From assembly GCA_903887485.1 (NCBI GenBank), contig CAISPV010000016.1:1-64000 (forward strand): a DNA stretch of 64,000 bases. Reading direction: 5' to 3'. Under the pieces are notes generated by a model. It made no database searches. It saw only the letters and a program-made list of their open reading frames with translations, and was not told the origin of the DNA. Source of the DNA: an uncultured Desulfobulbaceae bacterium. GTDB lineage: Bacteria; Desulfobacterota; Desulfobulbia; Desulfobulbales; Desulfocapsaceae. Made by a program: the position numbers and the translations under genes. Shown here piece by piece: positions 1-9,600 of this stretch (position 1 is its first letter; every line of letters starts with the position of its first letter).

Positions 1-102
1 AGGGCAGGAGTAATGAGACGTAGGGGTGGCGACGATCAGGGAGGGTGGGAGTGGCCTACTTCAATGCTGTCCGGTGATTTCCGTCTTGTCAAAGAGCTGT
101 AA
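1..102 (+). CDS. C-terminal tail of an unidentified upstream gene (partial)
   Basis: Frame 1 is open from the first base to a TAA at 100-102 and ends in the residues GDFRLVKEL. The 33 codons look like ordinary coding sequence and stop 34 bases before rlmE. Too little is present to recognise a family, so no function is offered. It could also be chance, since a stop-free stretch of 33 codons is not rare. Confidence 0.35.
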   Translation, partial: RAGVMRRRGGDDQGGWEWPTSMLSGDFRLVKEL

Positions 103-136
103 ATGGAATAAAGTGTGCGGAAAATATGTGTAAATT

Positions 137-781
137 ATGCGTAAAATAAAAGATTTTTATTATCAGAAGGCCAAGCAGGATAAATATCCGGCCCGCTCCA
201 TTTATAAGTTGGAGGAGGCACAGAAGAAATATCATCTTCTGCGTCGGGGTGATTCGGTGCTGGACCTGGGCTGCTGTCCTGGAAGCTGGTCTCTCTACGC
301 CTCAGAGATCGTTGGCGAAACGGGTATTGTCGTGGGTGTTGATCTGCAGGAGACTGCCAAAATCCCGCGGCCTGGTGGCGCTCCTATTCACTGGATTATC
401 GCCGATATCATGGCCCCTGAGCTGGTGCTGCAGGTGCGGAAGATCAGGCCAGCCTTTAAGGTTCTGATCTCAGATCTTGCCCCTAAAACTACGGGTAATC
501 GCTGGGCCGATCATCAGCAGTCGCTGAATCTGGCGCGTCAGACTTTGCTGATGGCCGATACCCTGCTTCACGAGAAGGGGAATTTCTTTTGCAAGGCCTT
601 TCAGGGTGAGGACTTTCCTGCCTTTGTGGAGGAGGTTCAGACCCGTTTTGAGCAGGTCAAGGTGGTTAAACCCAAGAGTTCCCGAACCGAGAGCCGGGAG
701 GTCTTTGTCATGGGGCTGGGGTTTAAGAAATTGAAAACGCTTTGTGAGCAGGATGGTCAGCAGCCTCTGGCTGTCGATTAA
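137..781 (+). CDS. rlmE: 23S rRNA (uridine-2'-O-)-methyltransferase RlmE (FtsJ/RrmJ)
   Basis: Predicted SAM-dependent enzyme that 2'-O-methylates the A-loop uridine (E. coli U2552) of 23S rRNA late in 50S assembly. The 214-residue length is normal for the family. The N-terminal YPARSIYKLEE segment carries the first catalytic lysine. VLDLGCCPGSWS is the SAM-binding loop (usual form DLGxAPGGWS; CCPGS is a variant). ISDLAPKTTG supplies the catalytic aspartate, FFCKAFQG the second lysine and SSRTESREVF the final glutamate, which completes the K-D-K-E tetrad. It is cytosolic. The next gene is of the YebC family, also translation-linked. No strong Shine-Dalgarno is visible before the ATG. Confidence 0.93.
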   Translation: MRKIKDFYYQKAKQDKYPARSIYKLEEAQKKYHLLRRGDSVLDLGCCPGSWSLYASEIVGETGIVVGVDLQETAKIPRPGGAPIHWIIADIMAPELVLQVRKIRPAFKVLISDLAPKTTGNRWADHQQSLNLARQTLLMADTLLHEKGNFFCKAFQGEDFPAFVEEVQTRFEQVKVVKPKSSRTESREVFVMGLGFKKLKTLCEQDGQQPLAVD

Positions 782-871
782 GCCTTCAGGATTTAATCTT
801 TAATCTTTGTCGTTTATCGTTCAGATATTAACTTTCAAATTATTCCTTTCACCTTTTTTCAGGAACATATT

Positions 872-1621
872 ATGTCAGGACATTCTAAGTGGTCAACAAT
901 CAAACACAAGAAAGGCGCAACCGATGCCAAACGGGGCAAGATCTTTACCCGGTTGATTAAAGAGATCACTGTCGCGGCCCGAATGGGCGGCGGTGACCCT
1001 GATGGCAATCCCCGGCTGCGCTCTGCCATTGCCTCTGCCAAAACAGAGAATATGCCGAAAGACAACATTACCAGAGCCATCAAGAAGGGAACGGGTGAGT
1101 TGGAAGGGGCTATCTACGACGAGATCCTCTATGAGGGCTATGGGCCGGGCGGAGTGGCCGTGCTTGTTGAGTGCATGACCGATAACCGGAACCGGACAGT
1201 TGCCGATGTGCGCCATTTCTTTGCCAAAAATAACGGGAATCTGGGTGCGGCTGGCTGTGTGGCCTGGATGTTTGACAAGAAAGGGCTGCTGCAGGTGGAA
1301 AAGGCAGGGCTTACGGAAGAGCAGCTGATGGACATGGCCCTTGAGGCCGGGGCTGAGGATGTGGTGGAGGAGGATGACGAGTTTCAGGTGATCACTGCCC
1401 CGGATGCCTTTGACGCGGTGCATGATGCCCTGGAGGCCAGCAAGGTACGGTTCATTGAGGCCGCCATTACCATGATCCCCCAGAACAACATTGAAGTGAC
1501 TGACGAGAAGATCGCCATATCCTTGCTCAAATTGCTGGAAAGCCTTGAAGATCATGATGACGTGCAGAAGGTGCATGCCAACTTTGATATTGATAACGAG
1601 CTGATGGAGAAACTGTCGTAG
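872..1621 (+). CDS. YebC/TACO1 family protein
   Basis: The 249-residue protein opens with [15 protein letters not shown], the hallmark of YebC/PmpR/TACO1 proteins, and contains GGxPxxNPRLR-type and [14 protein letters not shown] motifs typical of the family. Family members were long called transcription regulators; more recent work links YebC-type proteins to relief of ribosome stalling. Which applies here cannot be read from sequence. It lies directly upstream of ruvC-ruvA-ruvB, a gene order (yebC-ruvCAB) common in bacteria. An AGGA lies about 8 bases before the ATG. Confidence 0.92.
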   Translation: MSGHSKWSTIKHKKGATDAKRGKIFTRLIKEITVAARMGGGDPDGNPRLRSAIASAKTENMPKDNITRAIKKGTGELEGAIYDEILYEGYGPGGVAVLVECMTDNRNRTVADVRHFFAKNNGNLGAAGCVAWMFDKKGLLQVEKAGLTEEQLMDMALEAGAEDVVEEDDEFQVITAPDAFDAVHDALEASKVRFIEAAITMIPQNNIEVTDEKIAISLLKLLESLEDHDDVQKVHANFDIDNELMEKLS

Positions 1622-1644
1622 GTATCGGTGGCCAGGCTGATTGT

Positions 1645-1673
1645 CTTCAGCCTTCAGTCCTCAGCCTTCAGCC
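1645..1673. repeat. CTTCAGCC short tandem repeat upstream of ruvC
   Basis: Imperfect tandem copies of a CTTCAG(C/T)C unit fill the yebC-ruvC gap. Related copies lie in the ruvC-ruvA gap, in opposite orientation at 2160-2176 and in the same orientation at 2212-2230. Reading ruvC from 1641 would translate this repeat, so that longer N-terminus is probably spurious. Confidence 0.6.
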
Positions 1674-1679
1674 TTTTTC

Positions 1680-2147
1680 ATGACCCGCATCCTTGGCATT
1701 GATCCTGGTTCCCGGATTACCGGGTATGGTGTTATCGAAGTTGTTGCCGGCAGGATCCGTTTTGTCGCCTGCGGGGTGGTGAAGACGACCCAGCAATTTC
1801 CCTTTGCCCATCGTCTCAATGAGATCTTTGATGGGGTCAATGAGGTGATCCAACTCCACATGCCTGAGGTCGCGGCGGTGGAAGATGTGTTCATGGCCAA
1901 CAACGCCAGTTCCGCCCTGAAGCTTGGCCAGGCCAGGGGGGCGGCAGTGGTTGCGGCCATGCAGAATGGCCTGGGTGTCCATGACTACAGCGCCAAAAAA
2001 GTGAAACGGTCGGTGGTCGGTTACGGTCAGGCGGAAAAGGGGCAGGTGCAGCATATGGTCCGGGTGCTGCTGGGCCTTTCAGCTTTGCCCAGCTCCGATG
2101 CCGCCGATGCCCTGGCGGTTGCCATCTGCCATGCCCATCATCTGTAA
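1680..2147 (+). CDS. ruvC: Holliday junction resolvase RuvC
   Basis: Endonuclease that cleaves Holliday junctions with RuvAB. The start chosen is the ATG at 1680 (MTRILGIDPGSRITGYG), because in-frame sequence further upstream is the CTTCAGCC repeat. This gives 155 residues, slightly short of the usual 160-175. The four acidic/metal-binding positions are present: Asp in GIDPGS, Glu in AAVEDVF, and the DAADALAVAICHAHH C-terminal block. QARGAAV and the conserved Y-xxKKVKRSVVG segment also match. It is the first of the ruvC-ruvA-ruvB group; ruvA follows after a 119-base gap that holds an inverted repeat. Confidence 0.93.
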   Translation: MTRILGIDPGSRITGYGVIEVVAGRIRFVACGVVKTTQQFPFAHRLNEIFDGVNEVIQLHMPEVAAVEDVFMANNASSALKLGQARGAAVVAAMQNGLGVHDYSAKKVKRSVVGYGQAEKGQVQHMVRVLLGLSALPSSDAADALAVAICHAHHL

Positions 2148-2159
2148 TATTAGGTGGAT

Positions 2160-2230
2160 AGGCTGAAGGCTGAAGGTTGTTAGGGGCAAAATAATGCGTG
2201 ATCATGCCACACTTCAGCCTTTAGTCTTCA
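2160..2230. repeat. Inverted CTGAAG/CTTCAG repeat between ruvC and ruvA
   Basis: AGGCTGAAG at 2160-2168 is the exact reverse complement of CTTCAGCCT at 2212-2220, giving a 9-bp stem with a 43-base loop. The same units occur in the gap before ruvC (1645-1673). No run of T follows, so a rho-independent terminator is unlikely. It is probably a dispersed short intergenic repeat. Confidence 0.55.
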
Positions 2231-2266
2231 TTTTCTCTTCTCCCTTTATTCTTCCCTGTAAAAACC

Positions 2267-2899
2267 ATGATTGCCACACTGACAGGAAATGTGTTGATGA
2301 CAGGCTCGGATCGGGCCGTGATTGATGTGAGTGGGGTGGGGTATGAGGTTTTTCTCTCCACGGACGGGGTGGCCCGTCTGCCCGAAAAAAACAGTCAGGT
2401 CTTTCTCCACATCCATACCCATGTCCGGGAGGATGCCATTATTCTCTACGGTTTTCTGGAGGCAGACGAAAAAGAGTTGTTTCTTATTCTCAAGACGGTC
2501 TCTGGTATCGGCCCCAAACTTGGCCTTGCCATCCTCTCCGGGATGCGAGTGAATGAGTTGTGTCAGGCGATCGTCCGTGAAGATATCACTCGCCTTACTA
2601 CCTTGCAGGGGGTGGGGAAGCGGACGGCGGAGCGGCTCTGTGTGGAGTTGAAGGACAAGGTGGGGCATCTCCAGGGCGCACCAGATGGGCGTGAGGGGGC
2701 AACAGGAAAAACAACAGTTCAGTCATTGGCCTCAGGTGGCGCTGTCGCCGATACCCTGTCGGTGCTGGTCAACCTCGGCTACCCTGACCCGGTGGCCAGG
2801 CAGGCCCTGACTACGGTGAAGAAACGGGTGGGGGACGCCTCTTTTGCCGCCATGCCGGTTGAAGAACTTATTCGGGAAACCTTGCGGACACTGGCATGA
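2267..2899 (+). CDS. ruvA: Holliday junction DNA helicase subunit RuvA
   Basis: RuvA binds four-way junctions and loads the RuvB motor. The 210 residues show the N-terminal OB fold ([21 protein letters not shown]), the helix-hairpin-helix pair ([15 protein letters not shown] and [19 protein letters not shown]) and, after an alanine/glycine-rich linker, a C-terminal RuvB-binding domain (VLVNLGY...[13 protein letters not shown]). The ATGA overlap with ruvB points to translational coupling. Confidence 0.95.
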   Translation: MIATLTGNVLMTGSDRAVIDVSGVGYEVFLSTDGVARLPEKNSQVFLHIHTHVREDAIILYGFLEADEKELFLILKTVSGIGPKLGLAILSGMRVNELCQAIVREDITRLTTLQGVGKRTAERLCVELKDKVGHLQGAPDGREGATGKTTVQSLASGGAVADTLSVLVNLGYPDPVARQALTTVKKRVGDASFAAMPVEELIRETLRTLA

Positions 2900-3957
2900 A
2901 TATCGAGGAAGAAATAGGCGTCGAAGAGCGGCTGGTCACCCCGAGGGCGGTCAGTCGTGAGCCCTTGTATGAGTATGATCTGCGGCCCAAAAGGCTGGTG
3001 GACTATATCGGGCAGGAACCCCTGCGCAAGAGTCTGGACATCTTTATCCGCGCGGCCAAAGGGCGCGGCGAGCCCCTCGACCATGTCTTGTTTCACGGTT
3101 TTCCTGGCTTGGGCAAGACCACCCTTTCTCATATTATTGCCAATGAGATGGATGCCGGGATCAAGGTGACCTCCGGCCCGGTCATTGAGCGGCAGGGTGA
3201 TCTTGCCGCCATCCTCACCAGCCTGCAGGAAGGGGATATCCTTTTTATCGACGAGATCCATCGTTTGAATCATGCGGTGGAGGAGATCCTCTATCCGGCC
3301 ATGGAGGATTTTCAGCTTGATCTGATTATTGGCCAAGGGCCTGGCGCCCGGTCAGTGCGCATGGATCTGCCCCGTTTTACTCTGGTGGGGGCCACCACCC
3401 GCACGGGTCTGCTTACCCCCCCGCTGCGTGATCGTTTTGGGGTTATCCTTCGCCTGGAATTGTATGCCCCTGAGGAACTGGTCGTTATTGTTCAGCGGTC
3501 GGCCCTCATCCTCGGGATGCGGATTGATGCCAGTGGGGCCCTTGAGCTTGGACGCCGGTCCCGCGGCACCCCCAGGATTGCCAATCGGCTGCTGCGGCGG
3601 GTGCGGGATTTTGCCGAGGTCGGGAATCACCCGGTCATTGATGCCGGGGTGGCGGACGCGGCCCTGAATCTGTTGAACGTCGATGGCTTTGGCCTGGACG
3701 AGATGGATCGGCGGATCATCCTGACCATCATTGATACCTTTCAGGGCGGTCCCATTGGCCTGGAGACCCTGGCCATTGTAGTGTGCGAAGAGAAAAGCAC
3801 CCTGGAAGATGTCTATGAACCTTTTCTGATCCAGTCCGGATTTCTGGCCAGAACTTCCCGGGGACGGGTGGCTACGATCAAGGCCTATCAACATTTTAAG
3901 CGCAAAATTCCCAAACAGAATATCTGTCAGCCTTCACTCTTTGATATTGGAGAATAA
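2896..3957 (+). CDS. ruvB: Holliday junction branch migration helicase RuvB
   Basis: AAA+ motor of branch migration. At 353 residues it is a normal length. Walker A is [10 protein letters not shown], Walker [10 protein letters not shown], sensor 1 VGATTRTG, and the arginine finger lies in LRDRFG. The winged-helix C-terminus ([13 protein letters not shown]) binds DNA. It overlaps ruvA by four bases and precedes panB by three, so ruvC-ruvA-ruvB-panB may be co-transcribed. Confidence 0.96.
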   Translation: MNIEEEIGVEERLVTPRAVSREPLYEYDLRPKRLVDYIGQEPLRKSLDIFIRAAKGRGEPLDHVLFHGFPGLGKTTLSHIIANEMDAGIKVTSGPVIERQGDLAAILTSLQEGDILFIDEIHRLNHAVEEILYPAMEDFQLDLIIGQGPGARSVRMDLPRFTLVGATTRTGLLTPPLRDRFGVILRLELYAPEELVVIVQRSALILGMRIDASGALELGRRSRGTPRIANRLLRRVRDFAEVGNHPVIDAGVADAALNLLNVDGFGLDEMDRRIILTIIDTFQGGPIGLETLAIVVCEEKSTLEDVYEPFLIQSGFLARTSRGRVATIKAYQHFKRKIPKQNICQPSLFDIGE

Positions 3958-3960
3958 GCC

Positions 3961-4800
3961 ATGGCCAAACGAAAGACCGTCGCTGATTTTATTGCCCTGA
4001 AGGCAGCAGGTGAGAAGATCGCCATGCTGACCGCTTATGATGCCTCCATGGCCGCCTTGCTTGCTGGTTGTGGTGTGGATTCCCTGCTGGTTGGGGACTC
4101 ACTCGGCATGGTGGTGCTTGGCTATGATTCCACGGTGCCGGTGACCATGGATGAGATGATCCACCATGCGGCCGCAGTCAGGCGGGGGGCACCCGGCGCC
4201 TTTGTCATTGGTGACATGCCCTTTGGCTCGTATCAGAGCAGTCCGCGTGATGCCATTATCAATGGCGGCAGGTTTTTGAAAGAGGCGGGGTGCGATGCGG
4301 TGAAGCTGGAAGGGGGGCTGGAGGTGTGCGCGACGGTGGCCGCCATGGTTGCGGCCGGGATCTCGGTGATGGGCCATATCGGACTGACGCCGCAAACAGC
4401 GACCCAGCTTGGCGGCTACAAGGTGCAGGGCAAGGATCTGGAATCGGCCCGGAAGATGATTGCCGCAGCAAAGGGCTTGCAGGAGGCCGGGGCCTTTGGC
4501 CTGGTCCTGGAGTGCATCCCTGATCAACTGGCCAGGATTATAACGGAATCCCTCTCTATCCCCACCATCGGCATTGGCGCCGGTGTCCATTGTGACGGCC
4601 AGGTGCTGGTCACCCATGACCTTCTCGGGATGTTTGAAAAATTTATCCCCAGTTTTGTCAAGACCTACACCAGCCTCTCCCCTCTGATCAAGGAAAACGT
4701 GACCCGCTATGCCGAGGAGGTGCGCCAGGGTTCGTTCCCTGATGAAGCGCACAGTTTTCCCACCCAGTGTGATTTTAGTGAGCTTCTAGGGCAGAAATAA
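3961..4800 (+). CDS. panB: 3-methyl-2-oxobutanoate hydroxymethyltransferase PanB
   Basis: First committed enzyme of pantothenate synthesis: transfers a hydroxymethyl group from 5,10-methylene-THF to 2-oxoisovalerate. The 279-residue TIM-barrel protein shows MLTAYDASMA, VGDSLGMVVLGYDSTVPVT (metal- and substrate-binding Asp) and the second metal ligand region VKLEGG. GIGAGVHCDGQVLVTHDLLG is the family signature. It sits directly after ruvB; no panC is in the window. Confidence 0.95.
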   Translation: MAKRKTVADFIALKAAGEKIAMLTAYDASMAALLAGCGVDSLLVGDSLGMVVLGYDSTVPVTMDEMIHHAAAVRRGAPGAFVIGDMPFGSYQSSPRDAIINGGRFLKEAGCDAVKLEGGLEVCATVAAMVAAGISVMGHIGLTPQTATQLGGYKVQGKDLESARKMIAAAKGLQEAGAFGLVLECIPDQLARIITESLSIPTIGIGAGVHCDGQVLVTHDLLGMFEKFIPSFVKTYTSLSPLIKENVTRYAEEVRQGSFPDEAHSFPTQCDFSELLGQK

Positions 4801-4938
4801 TCGGTCTTTTGTGCGTGTCAAGTCTTGTCTGTTTTTAGAGAAGGGGAACAATGAGGTTCGTTGAATTCTGGTTTTTTATTGTGACAGCTTAGAGTCTTGA
4901 TATCGTCGATTCCGACGGAAAGCAGGTTTGTCGATGCC

Positions 4939-6603
4939 ATGAAAAAATCTCTGTTTGCCTTGTTGTTCCTCGTTCTTCTGTTTGCTTCCTTTCGGGTAGG
5001 CACCTGGTACAGCCAGCGCTGGACAGGCGGAAATCATAATTCCGGGGGGGAACGTTCGATTCTTCACTATGTCGATCCGATGAATCCGGAAAATGTGTCT
5101 GATAAACCCGGGATTGCGCCGTGCGGCATGCCTATGGAACCCGTTTACGGTGACGGGGACGTCGCAGGTTCCGGGGGCACGATGCCACCGGGTACCGTAA
5201 AAATAACACCGCAGAAACAGCAGGTCATCGGGGTACGGGTTGGGTCAGCAGAGAGGGTGTCGGAAACCCACACAATCCGGACCTTGGGCCGCATCGCCGC
5301 GGATGAAAACCGGATATATCCGCTGGTTTCGGCCACAGATGGCTGGATGTCATATATCCCGGAGGGTACTGTCGGCAGTCTGGTTCAAAAAAACCAGCTC
5401 ATGGCTCTGATCAAGATCTACAGCTATGATTTTTTCTCCTGGCAGCAGCGCTATCTGACTGAGCTTGCCAATACGGGGCGAAGGCGGCTGCCGGCAACAA
5501 ATTTTACCGGTGCCAGGCAACCTTTGGCGCAACCGTCCGGGTTGCCATCTGCGGCGCCGTTGCCGCCTGCAGAGATGCATGCTGAGATGGACATGTCGTC
5601 TTCAGGCATGTTGGGTGAGCAAACGCCTCCCGCAGATCCGCAGCCAGAGTTACCATCTGCCGAGATGTCACCGTCCGGTTCCTCCAGGGTCGATCCGTCA
5701 CAACCCGATATTCACCAACCTGAAACACCCAATTCCGATACCATCCATTCCGTAAAAAAAACGCCTGTATCCATGCCGGACATGAGCGATCACTCGATGC
5801 ACGAGGAGATCGAATCCCCTACTGACTATGCTTTTATCCGTGAGGACGATATCCTCTATGCCAACAAGGCCAAACTGGAACTGTTGAATCTGGGGGTCGG
5901 CGCAACCCAGCTTGAGGAACTGGCCCGCAGCGGGAAATATGTAAAAACCATCGAAATCAGGTCGCCGGTCACCGGTCTGGTGATCGATCGCCGAGTTTCG
6001 TCTTTGCAAAAGGTTGATCGCGGTGCCGAATGTTTCCGGGTGGCTGATTTGAGCCGTGTGTGGATTGTGGCGGAGGTTTTTAATACTGACGCCAAGTACA
6101 TTCAACCGGGAATGAACGCCAGGATATCTCTTCCCCGACAGAACAAATATATGGAGGCCAGGGTGAGTGACGTTCTGCCGCCGTTTGATACCAAGACGCG
6201 CAGGCTGAAGGTGCGTCTGGAGATGGATAATCCGGAATATCTGTTTCGCCCGGAGATGTTTGTTGATGTCGAGTTCCTCGTTACCCTGCCTCCGGCCGTC
6301 ACGGTTCCGGCAGATGCAGTCCTGGATTCAGGGCGCAGAAAGGTGGTTTTTATCGCCCTGAAAGATGGGTATTTCGAGCCCCGCGAGGTGGTGACAGGCT
6401 GGCGCTTTGGCGACCGTGTCGAGATTGTTAAAGGGCTTGCTCCGGGAGAACAATTCGTCATTTCCGGTAACTTTCTCATTGATTCTGAAAGCCGGATGAA
6501 ACTGGCTGTTGCCGGACGTACGACAAAACAGGAAACGGAAAAGGGGGTTTCAGACCAATCAAAAACTGGCCCTTCCGATCAGGGGAAGCACGGGCATGAT
6601 TGA
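4939..6603 (+). CDS. cusB: CusB-like RND periplasmic adaptor with heavy-metal-binding domain
   Basis: Membrane-fusion (HlyD/CusB) subunit predicted to link an inner-membrane RND pump to an outer-membrane channel for Cu(I)/Ag(I) efflux. The start is the ATG at 4939, which puts a clean membrane anchor (MKKSLFALLFLVLLF) at the N-terminus; 554 residues. Residues ~42-70 form a heavy-metal-binding domain (DPMNPENVSDKPG...CGMPMEP). A Met/His/Pro-rich insertion of about 100 residues (~195-295, many Met and His) interrupts the hairpin region and could bind copper. The C-terminal part has the usual barrel domains (IEIRSPVTGLV, VTVPADAVLDSGRRKVVFI). It overlaps the pump gene by 8 bases. No TolC/CusC channel gene is adjacent. 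Confidence 0.9.
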   Translation: MKKSLFALLFLVLLFASFRVGTWYSQRWTGGNHNSGGERSILHYVDPMNPENVSDKPGIAPCGMPMEPVYGDGDVAGSGGTMPPGTVKITPQKQQVIGVRVGSAERVSETHTIRTLGRIAADENRIYPLVSATDGWMSYIPEGTVGSLVQKNQLMALIKIYSYDFFSWQQRYLTELANTGRRRLPATNFTGARQPLAQPSGLPSAAPLPPAEMHAEMDMSSSGMLGEQTPPADPQPELPSAEMSPSGSSRVDPSQPDIHQPETPNSDTIHSVKKTPVSMPDMSDHSMHEEIESPTDYAFIREDDILYANKAKLELLNLGVGATQLEELARSGKYVKTIEIRSPVTGLVIDRRVSSLQKVDRGAECFRVADLSRVWIVAEVFNTDAKYIQPGMNARISLPRQNKYMEARVSDVLPPFDTKTRRLKVRLEMDNPEYLFRPEMFVDVEFLVTLPPAVTVPADAVLDSGRRKVVFIALKDGYFEPREVVTGWRFGDRVEIVKGLAPGEQFVISGNFLIDSESRMKLAVAGRTTKQETEKGVSDQSKTGPSDQGKHGHD

Positions 6604-9600
6604 TCGCATCGTTGATCTCTCCGTCAACAACCGCTTCGTCGTCTTTATTCTGATTGCCGCCGCCTGTGTCGCCGGCTGGTGGTCCATGAACCGTGTTGCC
6701 CTCGACGCCATTCCTGATCTCAGCGACACCCAGGTGATCGTCTATTCGCGGTGGGACCGCAGCCCGGATATCATCGAAGACCAGGTGACCTATCCCATCG
6801 TGACCGCGATGCTCGGGGCACCGGGGGTAAAAACGGTGCGTGGCTTTTCTGATTTTGGTTATTCCTACGTCTATGTCATCTTTGAAGAGGGCACCGATAT
6901 CTACTGGGCGCGGTCGAGAACCCTGGAATATCTTTCCGGCGTTTTGTCGCAGCTGCCAAAAGGAGTGCAGACCGAACTGGGGCCGGATGCAACGGGCTTG
7001 GGCTGGGTCTTTCAGTATGCCCTGGTCGATGAGTCTGGAAAGCACAGTCTGGCTGATTTGCGCTCCTGTCAGGACTGGATGGTACGTTATCATCTGAAAT
7101 CGGTGGCAGGTGTTGCGGAGGTCGCGCCCATCGGCGGTTTCAGCAGGCAGTATCAGGTTAATGTTGATCCGAACTTGCTACAGGCCTACAACCTGCCGCT
7201 CAGTCGGGTGGTGGAGGCGGTGCGGGGCGGCAACACCGAGGCGAGCGGCCGGATGATCGAGTTTGGCGGCACCGAGTACATGGTTCGGGGGCGCGGCTAT
7301 GCCAAGTCTATTGCCGATTTTGAAAATATCCTGCTTACGACCAGTGACAGCGGTGCTCCGATTCGCATCAAGGATGTCGGGCAGGTGGTGCTGGGCCCGG
7401 ACCTGCGCCGGGGCGTCACTGATCTGGACGGCACCGGAGAAGTCGTCTCCGGCATCGTGGTCATGCGACAGGGACAAAACGCCCTGGATGTCATTGACCG
7501 CGTCAAGGCCAAAATCAGGGAAATCGAGCCCGGACTGCCTGCCGGGGTGAAGATCGTTCCCATCTATGACCGCTCCGAGTTGATCCTTCGGGCCATTGAC
7601 AACCTGAAGTCCACCCTGGTGGAAATCATTGTTACCGTCGTGCTGGTGATCCTCCTTTTCCTCCGGCATATTCCCAGTGCCATCATTCCGATGATCACCA
7701 TTCCTGTCGCGGTATTGCTGGCATTTATCCCCTTCCGGCTGATGGGGCTTACCGCCAATATCATGTCGCTCGGGGGTATTGCTATTGCCATTGGTGTCAT
7801 GGTGGATGCGGCCATCGTGGTGGTTGAGCAGACTCACAAGAAACTGGAGGAATGGGAACAAGGAGGCCGGAAAGAGGAGTACCGGACGGTTGTCGTCGCT
7901 GCCGTCAAACAGGTTGCCGGTCCCAGTTTTTTTGCCATGCTGGTGATCGCGGTCTCTTTTCTGCCGGTACTGACCCTTGAGGCCCAGGAAGGCCGCCTGT
8001 TCAAACCGCTTGCCTACACCAAGACCCTTGCCATGTTGATCGCCGCAGGGCTCGTCATCACTCTGGATCCGGCGTTGCGGCTGTTTTTCACCCGCCTGCA
8101 TCGCTATGACTTCCGCCCCCGCTGGTTGTGCCGGGTGGCGAATGCCGTGGTTGTGGGAACTATTCATTCCGAAGAAAAACATCCGCTCAGCCGGGTGCTG
8201 ATTCGATTCTATCAACCCATTGCCGAGTGGACGCTGCGACGGAAAGGGATTGTGCTCGCCGCGGCGCTTATCCTGGTGCTTGCTACTGTTCCGGTCTTTC
8301 TGCGCCTGGGATCGGAATTCATGCCCCCACTCGATGAGGGGGCAATCCTCTATATGCCGTCAACCTCACCGGGGATTTCCATTGCCGAAGCACAGCGGCT
8401 GCTTCAGGAAACTGACCGGATTCTCCACCGGTTTCCGGAAGTGGACCGGGTGCTGGGCAAAGCCGGACGGGCCGAGACCTCCACCGATCCGGCGCCGCTG
8501 TCAATGATGGAAACGGTGATCACGCTCCATCCCAAGACCAAATGGCGGTCTGTGGACACCTGGTATTCCTCGTGGGCACCGGAGTGGGCCAAGGTCATCT
8601 TGCGCCGTTTTACCCCGGATCGTCTCTCCACGGAAAAGCTGATCAGCCGGATGAACGAGGCCCTTACCCTCCCAGGCCTTGCCAATGGCTGGACCATGCC
8701 GATCAAGGGGCGGATCGATATGCTGACGACTGGCATTCGAACGCCGGTCGGGCTTAAAATTTCCGGGGCTGATCTCACCGTCATTGAGGAGATCGGCGCT
8801 CAGGTCGAGGCCTTGCTGCCGACGGTGAAGGGGACTCGCAGCGTCTTTGCCGAAAAGACAGGCAGTGGCTATTTCCTCGATTTTGAATGGAACCGTGAAC
8901 AACTGGCCTTCTTCGGCCTGAGCATGGACGAGGCCCAGGCCGCGGTCCAGAATGCCATCGGTGGCGAAACCGTGACCACGACCGTTGAAGGCCGGGAACG
9001 CTACTCGGTTAATGTGCGCTACCAGCGCGATTTTCGAACGGATCTTGATGCGCTTGGCCGGGTGCTGGTTGCAGATCCGGAAGGGCGGCGGCAGATTCCC
9101 ATCGGCCAACTTGCCGATATTAAGGTCGCCACTGGCCCATCGATGATTCGCAATGAAAACGGCTTACTGACCGGCTATGTCTATGTGGATATGGCCGGAC
9201 GTGATCCAGACGGTTATATCAAAGAGGCCGACAGTCTGATCAGAGACAAGGTAAAGCTGACTGCCGGGTATACTGTTTCCTGGAGCGGTCAGTATGAAGC
9301 GATGCAGCGGGTCAAGCAGCGCCTGGGAGTGGTTCTGCCCCTGACCTTGTTTCTGATTTTTGTGCTGCTGTATCTGAACACCCGGTCTTTTACCAAAACC
9401 GGCATCGTTTTGCTGGCGGTCCCGTTCTCCGCCATTGGCGCGGTGTGGCTGCTTTTTCTGCTCGGATATAATATGAGTATCGGAGTCTGGGTGGGACTCA
9501 TCGCCCTGTTGGGTGTCGATGCGGGAACCGGCGTCTTCATGCTTCTTTATCTTGACATTGCCTATGAACAGGCCCGGAAAGAGGGTCGTCTCCGCAGTCT

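Noticed and set aside
4904-4917. CGTCG-ATTC-CGACG hairpin before the adaptor gene as a riboswitch or terminator
   Set aside because: The stem is only five base pairs, with no T-run and no recognisable riboswitch core.
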